DNA from: Herminiimonas arsenitoxidans
GTDB taxonomy: Bacteria > Pseudomonadota > Gammaproteobacteria > Burkholderiales > Burkholderiaceae_D
Direction: 5' to 3'
Length of the DNA stretch: 64,000 nt
Assembly: GCF_900130075.1 (NCBI RefSeq)
Contig: NZ_LT671418.1
Span: forward strand, 1,984,001-2,048,000
Part shown: piece after piece, positions 57,947 through 64,000 of the stretch
Layout of the letters: each line of letters opens with the position of its first letter
Position numbering within the stretch: the first letter of the stretch is position 1
Made by a program: the position numbers and the translations under genes
The notes under the pieces: model-generated
The model's database searches: none
What the model was told of the DNA's origin: nothing
The model's input: the letters and a program-made list of their open reading frames with translations, nothing else

Positions 57947-58522
57947 ATGTTCGTTAGCTCACTCTCCAGCAAAACCACACGCTGGCTTGCCATCGCCAGT
58001 GTCTGCGTAGCCTTGCCGGTTCTGGCCGCCACAGCATTGAAAACCGATGCGGCAAAAAGCAATGTCACCATTACCTTCAAACAATTGAACGTGCCGGTCG
58101 ATGCGAAGTTTAAAAAATTCAACGCACAAATTTCCTACGACAGTGCCAAGCCGGAAACCTCCAAAGCCAATGTCGACATCGACGTCAGCAGCTTCGATCT
58201 GGGCGATCCGGAGTACAACAAGGAAGTCTTGAAAAAAGAATGGTTTAACGCTGCACAATTCCCTAAAGCGAGCTTTGTCTCCAGCCAGATCAAACCCGGT
58301 GCAGCTGGCAAACTTGATGTCAGCGGCAAGCTCACCATCAAAGGCAAAACCACTGACGTCAGCTTCCCTTTGACTGTGAAAAAAGAAGGCACCAATCAAG
58401 TATTTGAAGGTGTATTACCGATCAAACGTCTGACCTACAGCATAGGCGAAGGCGAATGGAAAGACACCAGCATGGTGGCCGATGAAGTCACGATTAAATT
58501 CCGCGTCGTCACGACGCAATAG
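57947..58522 (+). CDS. yceI: YceI-family periplasmic protein, copy 1
   Basis: A 191-residue lipocalin-like protein with a signal peptide (cleavage near VLAATALKTD). It includes VDIDVSSFDLGDPEYNKEVLKKEWFNA and the KLTIKGKTTDVSFPLTV block of YceI. Members bind isoprenoid quinones. It lies 26 bp after the b561 gene, so the pair is likely one transcript. Confidence 0.9.
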   Translation: MFVSSLSSKTTRWLAIASVCVALPVLAATALKTDAAKSNVTITFKQLNVPVDAKFKKFNAQISYDSAKPETSKANVDIDVSSFDLGDPEYNKEVLKKEWFNAAQFPKASFVSSQIKPGAAGKLDVSGKLTIKGKTTDVSFPLTVKKEGTNQVFEGVLPIKRLTYSIGEGEWKDTSMVADEVTIKFRVVTTQ

Positions 58523-58598
58523 CAGCACGATTCACCGTATGTATCGCAGGACAAACGCAACAAAAAGTAATTCACTTACACAACACAGGAGCCATTGA

Positions 58599-59168
58599 AT
58601 GAAATCCAAACTTGCACTGATTTGCCTGCTTACTGCCGGCGCGACTTCCGCTTTCGCACAGACATACACGATCGATCCTAGCCACACTTACCCAAGCTTT
58701 GAAGCCGACCACATGGGCATCTCGGTATGGCGCGGCAAGTTCGACAAAACCAGCGGTAGCGTCACACTCGATCGTGCAGCAAAAACCGGCTCGCTGGATA
58801 TCGTCATCGATGCCAGCTCCATTGATTTCGGCCATGCCAAAATGAATGAGCATGCAAAAAGCAAGGATATGTTCAACGTTGAGAAATTTCCTACTGCTGT
58901 CTACAAAAGCAAATCCATCAAGTTCGATGGCGACAAACCAGTGGCAGTTGAAGGCGACTTGACCTTGCTTGGCGTCACTAAACCAGTGACACTCACGCTC
59001 AACAAATTCAAATGTATCCAACATCCGATGTTGAAACGTGAAGTCTGCGGCGCCGATGCATCCGCTGAATTCAACCGCGGCGACTTCGGTCTGAACTATG
59101 CTTTGAACTACGGCTTCTCACCAATCGTCAAACTGGCGATCCAGGTAGAAGCAGTAAAAGCTGACTAA
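58599..59168 (+). CDS. yceI: YceI-family periplasmic protein, copy 2
   Basis: A 189-residue paralogue with a signal peptide ([18 protein letters not shown]). The family motifs [34 protein letters not shown] and [12 protein letters not shown] are clear, more canonical than in copy 1. AGGAG precedes the ATG. A terminator follows. Confidence 0.93.
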   Translation: MKSKLALICLLTAGATSAFAQTYTIDPSHTYPSFEADHMGISVWRGKFDKTSGSVTLDRAAKTGSLDIVIDASSIDFGHAKMNEHAKSKDMFNVEKFPTAVYKSKSIKFDGDKPVAVEGDLTLLGVTKPVTLTLNKFKCIQHPMLKREVCGADASAEFNRGDFGLNYALNYGFSPIVKLAIQVEAVKAD

Positions 59169-59185
59169 GCAAATGACGTAAAACA

Positions 59186-59219
59186 CAAAAAAGCCGACGT
59201 CATTGCACGTCGGCTTTTT
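59186..59219 (+). terminator. Intrinsic terminator after yceI copy 2
   Basis: AAAAAGCCGACGT and ACGTCGGCTTTTT pair around CATTGC. Confidence 0.92.
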
Positions 59220-59241
59220 GATTTAAACACTGAGTATTTTT

Positions 59242-59691
59242 ATGGCTGAACGATATCTCCGCAGCATCCGATTACTGGCCGAGTGCTTCCACGCATTCGA
59301 GCGTCAGGCTGGCGCAAACATCCGCTGCCGCACCGGGCTTACGCCACCACAGTTCGATATCATTGCCACGCTAGGCAATACCTGCGGCATGAGCTTCAAG
59401 GAGCTGGGTGAAAGAACACTGATTACCAAAGGTACATTGACCGGCGTAGTAGATAGACTGGAAGAAAAAGGCTTGGTTGCACGCGTGACACAACTGGAAG
59501 ACAGGCGCAGCACCTTGGTGCGACTTACACCCAAAGGAGAAGCCGAATTCGAGCGCGTATTCGCGCCGCAAGTTGCCTTCGCCAAGCTGCCATTTTCGAA
59601 CTATGACGAGCAGGATTTTGAAGCATTGGAAAAAGAGTTGGCCAAGCTACATGCGAACCTGACTGGACACGAACCAAAAGCAAAATACTGA
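59242..59691 (+). CDS. MarR-family transcriptional regulator
   Basis: A 149-residue winged-helix regulator. The HTH lies at about residues 50-75 (FKELGERTLITKGTLTGVVDRLEEKGLV), followed by the wing with DRRSTLVRLTPKGEAEF. It follows the yceI terminator and has no clear target; the ligand is unknown. Confidence 0.9.
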   Translation: MAERYLRSIRLLAECFHAFERQAGANIRCRTGLTPPQFDIIATLGNTCGMSFKELGERTLITKGTLTGVVDRLEEKGLVARVTQLEDRRSTLVRLTPKGEAEFERVFAPQVAFAKLPFSNYDEQDFEALEKELAKLHANLTGHEPKAKY

Positions 59692-59716
59692 TTTTTTGAA
59701 GCTTGGTATAGGCAAC

Positions 59717-59744
59717 AAAAAAGCCGGCATCTGCCGGCTTTTTT
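59717..59744. terminator. Bidirectional intrinsic terminator
   Basis: AAAAAAGCCGGCA and TGCCGGCTTTTTT form a 13-bp stem. It ends marR on the plus strand and secF on the minus strand. Confidence 0.93.
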
Positions 59745-59757
59745 ATTTGCGCGTTAT

Positions 59758-60702
59758 TTACACTACCGCGCCGTCGTGTTCATCTTTTTCCTTGATCGGT
59801 TTGATCAAGTCTTCACGCTTGACGCCCAGCCACATCGCCAATGCAGCTGCCACGAACACGGAAGAGTAAATACCGAAGCAGATACCAATCGTCAGTGCGA
59901 GCGCAAAGTAATGCAAGGTCGGGCCACCGAAGAACAGCATGGACAAGACCATCAACTGTGTCGAACCGTGCGTAATCATCGTACGGGAAATAGTGCTGGT
60001 AATCGCATGATTCAGCACGTCAGCTGTTGCCAGCTTGCCGAAGCGGCGATCACGGAAGGTTTCGCGTACACGATCAAATACAACCACCGATTCATTGACC
60101 GAGTAACCGAGTACCGCTAGCACCGCCGCCAGAACCGTCAATGAGAATTCCCATTGGAAGAAGGCGAAGAAGCCGAGAATAATCACCACGTCATGCAAGT
60201 TAGCCAGGATGGCCGAGACCGCATATTTCCATTCGAAGCGTATCGCCAGATAGATCATGATGCCGATCACCAGCATGCCTAGCGCCATCAAACCATCATG
60301 CGTCAGTTCTTCACCCACTTGCGGCCCGACGAACTCCACACGCTTCAATTCAACTGTATTGTCCTGCGCCTTCAATGCGCCGATGACGCGTTCGCTGATT
60401 TGCGCCGAATCGGCATTTTGCTGCGCCGGCAAGCGTATCAATACGTCTTGTGCTGTGCCGAAGCTTTGCACCTGCATATCGGCATAGCCGAGTTCAGTCA
60501 GCTTGCCGCGTACACCTTCGATGTCAGCTGGTTTGGAATAGGCAACTTCCATCACCGTACCGCCGGTAAATTCAATCGACAGATGCAAACCACGATGCAG
60601 CAGGAAAAACACGGCAGCGACAAAAGTCAGTGCGGAAATGACGTTGAAAATCAACGCATGGCGCATGAACGGGATATCTTTTTTGATGCGGAAAAACTCC
60701 AT
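59758..60702 (-). CDS. secF: Protein translocase subunit SecF
   Basis: A 314-residue inner-membrane protein with six helices and a periplasmic domain after the first. The conserved GGTVMEVAY-like block, GYSVNESVVVFDRVRE and the ATGGSTQL-like MITHGSTQLMVLS region are typical. With SecD it uses the proton gradient to help export. The ATG at 60702 (GAGAGGAAA upstream) is preferred over the GTG before it. Confidence 0.95.
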   Translation of the reverse strand: MEFFRIKKDIPFMRHALIFNVISALTFVAAVFFLLHRGLHLSIEFTGGTVMEVAYSKPADIEGVRGKLTELGYADMQVQSFGTAQDVLIRLPAQQNADSAQISERVIGALKAQDNTVELKRVEFVGPQVGEELTHDGLMALGMLVIGIMIYLAIRFEWKYAVSAILANLHDVVIILGFFAFFQWEFSLTVLAAVLAVLGYSVNESVVVFDRVRETFRDRRFGKLATADVLNHAITSTISRTMITHGSTQLMVLSMLFFGGPTLHYFALALTIGICFGIYSSVFVAAALAMWLGVKREDLIKPIKEKDEHDGAVV

Positions 60703-60825
60703 CACTTTCCTCTCATTGCGACCGCTTGATGTTGTCGCGATAACGCGTCATCCAGCGGTCTATCTAAATACAATTCAATCAGGTACGACATGGTGCGCAA
60801 GCTATGCGCACCGCGGAACATTCAA

Positions 60826-62685
60826 TCAGGCAGTCGGTTTCCAGACTTGACCGATCGATACCGATGTCAGTTTTTTCTTGCGGCCGTACCATGTATTCAC
60901 CAAACCGCGCGAGACAAACACGGAAGAGAAAATCGAGGTCAGAATACCCAGGCAATGCACAACGGCAAAACCGCGCACCGCGCCAGAGCCGAAAATCAGC
61001 AGCGCCAAACCGGCGATCAAGGTTGTGACGTTGGAATCGAGAATGGTTGCCCATGCACGTTCAAAGCCCATCGCAATCGCAGTCTGTGGTGCATGACCCG
61101 CTCGCAACTCTTCGCGTATCCGCTCATTGATCAGCACGTTGGCGTCAATCGCCATACCCAGCGTCAATGCAATCGCGGCAATACCCGGCAAGGTCAGCGT
61201 CGCCTGCAGCATCGACAACAAGGCAATCAGTAACATCACGTTGACCGCCAGCGCAAACACGCTGAAGAAGCCGAATGCGCGGTAGTAAACAATCATAAAG
61301 ATCGCAATGGCGATGAAGCCGTACAGCGTTGCGTCAAAACCTTTTTTGATGTTCTCTGCACCGAGTTGCGGTCCGATAGTGCGTTCTTCGATGATTTCCA
61401 TCGGCGCTGCCAACGAACCTGCACGCAACAGCAAGGCCAAGTCACTAGCTGCTTCAGCCGAACCCATGCCAGTGATCTGGAAGCGCGCACCCAATTCATC
61501 ACGAATCGTCGCAACGGTCAGAACTTCGCCCTTGTTCTTTTCGAACAAAACAATCGCCATCGACTTGCCTACGCGCATACGTGTTGCTTCACGCATGCGA
61601 CGACCACCGTCACCGTTCAGATCGATACTGACTGAAGGCTGATGATTTTGATCGAAGCTGGCGGATGCGCTGGAGATGTATTCACCAGTAATGATCGGAT
61701 CTTTGTACAAGACCACAGGTGCATTCTTGCCGACCTTGAACAGTTCAGAGCCGAATGGAATCGCTGCTGTCTCTTCAGTACCGCGCGTCACTGTTTCATC
61801 GACCAGACGTACTTCCAGAGTCGCTGTTTTACCGATAATGTCTTTCGCACGCGAAACGTCTTGCACGCCTGGCATCTGCACCACGATGCGGTCCGCACCT
61901 TGGCGCTGGATCAGAGGCTCGGTCACGCCCAGTTCATTGACACGCTTCGACAGTGTGGTGATGTTTTGCTGTACGGCGTCTTCTACCGTTTGTTTCAATG
62001 CAGCCGGGTTCAAGGTGCCGACCAATTTGAGGTCTTCACCACTGCCAGCGTCAGTCAGCACCAGTTCACGCAACTCACTATTCAACAAGGTACGAGCCTT
62101 GCTGCGTGTATCTGCATCGCGGAACAGGATTTCAATATTGTCACCACTGCGCGAAATACCGGCATGGCGAATATTCTTGTCGCGCAAGATGCTGCGTGCG
62201 CTGGCTTGCAGGCCGAGTACGCGCTTGTTCATGACAGCTTTGGTATCAACCTGCATCAAGAAATGCACACCACCGCGCAAATCGAGACCGAGATACATAG
62301 GCGCTGCGTTCAGGCTTTGCAGCCAGGACGGTGTATTCGGCAACAGATTGAATGCCACCAGATAAGTTGGGTCTTCAGGATCGGCATTCAGTTCTTTTTC
62401 AAGGACACCCTTGGCTTTGAACTGAACATCGGTATTGGCGAAGCGTACGCGTACGGTACCTTGCGAGCCTATTGTTTCGTAGACTATCCCATCGTAAGGG
62501 AGACCGTCTTTTTTCAGTAACTGCTCAACCTGAGTCATCAGGGAACTGTCTACTTTGACGGTGGCCTTGGCACTGCTGATTTGCACCGCTGGCGACTCAC
62601 CGAAGAAGTTCGGCAAGGTATACAACACACCCAACAACAGTGCGACGGCGATCGTAATGTACTTCCAGAGGGGATAGCGATTCAT
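60826..62685 (-). CDS. secD: Protein translocase subunit SecD
   Basis: A 619-residue protein. One helix at the N-terminus, then the large periplasmic P1 domain (LGLDLRGGVHFLMQVD), and five C-terminal helices with TLPGIAAIALTLGMAIDANVLINERIREEL in part. It sits between yajC and secF on the same strand. Canonical for betaproteobacteria. Confidence 0.96.
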   Translation of the reverse strand: MNRYPLWKYITIAVALLLGVLYTLPNFFGESPAVQISSAKATVKVDSSLMTQVEQLLKKDGLPYDGIVYETIGSQGTVRVRFANTDVQFKAKGVLEKELNADPEDPTYLVAFNLLPNTPSWLQSLNAAPMYLGLDLRGGVHFLMQVDTKAVMNKRVLGLQASARSILRDKNIRHAGISRSGDNIEILFRDADTRSKARTLLNSELRELVLTDAGSGEDLKLVGTLNPAALKQTVEDAVQQNITTLSKRVNELGVTEPLIQRQGADRIVVQMPGVQDVSRAKDIIGKTATLEVRLVDETVTRGTEETAAIPFGSELFKVGKNAPVVLYKDPIITGEYISSASASFDQNHQPSVSIDLNGDGGRRMREATRMRVGKSMAIVLFEKNKGEVLTVATIRDELGARFQITGMGSAEAASDLALLLRAGSLAAPMEIIEERTIGPQLGAENIKKGFDATLYGFIAIAIFMIVYYRAFGFFSVFALAVNVMLLIALLSMLQATLTLPGIAAIALTLGMAIDANVLINERIREELRAGHAPQTAIAMGFERAWATILDSNVTTLIAGLALLIFGSGAVRGFAVVHCLGILTSIFSSVFVSRGLVNTWYGRKKKLTSVSIGQVWKPTA

Positions 62686-62764
62686 ATTGATTCAGGGTTC
62701 GGGGTGGAACGTCAGACAAAAATCAACCCCACGTCCGGCCAGCGGAGGTGGGGCATTTAACCCA

Positions 62765-63088
62765 TTACAGCGATTTGATCGTACCTTTTGGCAACAAGGT
62801 CGTCACTGCACTCTTTTGAATGACCAGCTCGGTACCGTCTTGCACTTCCAGCGACAAGTAGACGTCGGAAACTTTAGTGATCTTGCCCAGTACACCACCG
62901 ACTGTGATGACTTCATCGCCACGTGTTACTGCTTCGATCATCGCCTTGTGTTCTTTTTGACGTTTCATCTGTGGACGGATCATCAGGAAGTACAGCACGA
63001 TGAACATCAAGATGATAGGCACGAATTGGGTCAGGTTGCCCATGATGCCGCCAGCGGCTGTTGCAGCGTAAGCGTTGGTAATAAACAC
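62765..63088 (-). CDS. yajC: Preprotein translocase auxiliary subunit YajC
   Basis: A 107-residue single-span protein. The membrane helix is LTQFVPIILMFIVLYFLMI and is followed by RPQMKRQKEHKAMIEAVTRGDEVITVGG, the YajC signature. Part of the tgt-yajC-secD-secF run. Confidence 0.95.
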   Translation of the reverse strand: MFITNAYAATAAGGIMGNLTQFVPIILMFIVLYFLMIRPQMKRQKEHKAMIEAVTRGDEVITVGGVLGKITKVSDVYLSLEVQDGTELVIQKSAVTTLLPKGTIKSL

Positions 63089-63180
63089 GTGAATGCTCCA
63101 GGTTGTAGTAATAAATGGTCGGTTATTTTAGCACTGGAAAATTGCTTTTCCCGTCTAGACGGTCTTTCGTGGAAGAAAGT

Positions 63181-64000
<820 letters not shown>

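Overview
The window is a contiguous stretch of a betaproteobacterial chromosome. Gene orders such as amgK-murU-pepP-ubiH, hemP-bfd-tonB-exbB-exbD and tgt-yajC-secD-secF, together with an oxalyl-CoA decarboxylase and formyl-CoA transferase that closely resemble the Oxalobacter formigenes enzymes, suggest the Oxalobacteraceae (a Herminiimonas/Janthinobacterium-like organism; the genus is a guess). Nearly all of the sequence is protein coding. No rRNA, tRNA, CRISPR array, insertion sequence or phage gene was seen.

Layout. 1-3.8 kb: cell-wall recycling (amgK end, murU), pepP and a UbiH-type hydroxylase. 3.9-7.8 kb: a small orphan protein, dadA, fdhD and a DMT transporter. 7.9-30.1 kb: an oxalate/formate island on the minus strand: fdsA with a fused fdsGB (NAD formate dehydrogenase), a second CoA transferase with a TPP enzyme, frc and oxc, a plus-strand Crp/Fnr-type regulator, a kinase-like/BON fusion, a tripartite tctCBA importer, and the run sucC-sucD-FAH-panE2. 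30.4-36.5 kb: a paralogue of the small orphan protein, a LysR regulator, a quinone oxidoreductase and thiC-thiS-thiG behind a TPP riboswitch. 36.5-43.9 kb: pyk, ttuD, glxR, hyi and gcl (the glycerate pathway) with a divergent LysR gene. 44-51.2 kb: pntAB, panD, a NUDIX gene with mnmA, and a membrane glutamate-synthase-like protein. 51.4-55 kb: iron handling (hemP, bfd, tonB-exbB-exbD, bfr). 55-64 kb: GST, purB, cytochrome b561, two yceI genes, marR, secF-secD-yajC and the start of tgt.

How the genes fit together. Oxalate is probably imported (tctCBA is a candidate), made into oxalyl-CoA by Frc and decarboxylated by Oxc to formyl-CoA. Formate released by CoA transfer is oxidised by Fds to give NADH. 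For carbon assimilation, the PanE-like protein is a good candidate oxalyl-CoA reductase giving glyoxylate. Gcl, Hyi, GlxR and TtuD would carry glyoxylate to 2-phosphoglycerate, and Pyk acts at the end of lower glycolysis. PntAB can supply NADPH and SucCD can supply succinyl-CoA.

The main find is regulatory. Three separate operons (oxc-frc, TPP enzyme-frc2, fdsGB-fdsA) each carry the palindrome ATTGACC-NN-GGTCAAT at exactly the same distance from a -10 hexamer (centre near -41.5), and all three have a hairpin in the leader. The Crp/Fnr-type gene divergent from oxc has an E-x-x-S-R recognition helix that suits TTGAC half-sites, so it is the likely activator of an oxalate/formate regulon. Weaker sites lie upstream of tctC, sucC and perhaps thiC. 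A second unexplained element is a 39-bp block, 36/39 identical, upstream of two paralogous small genes 26 kb apart.
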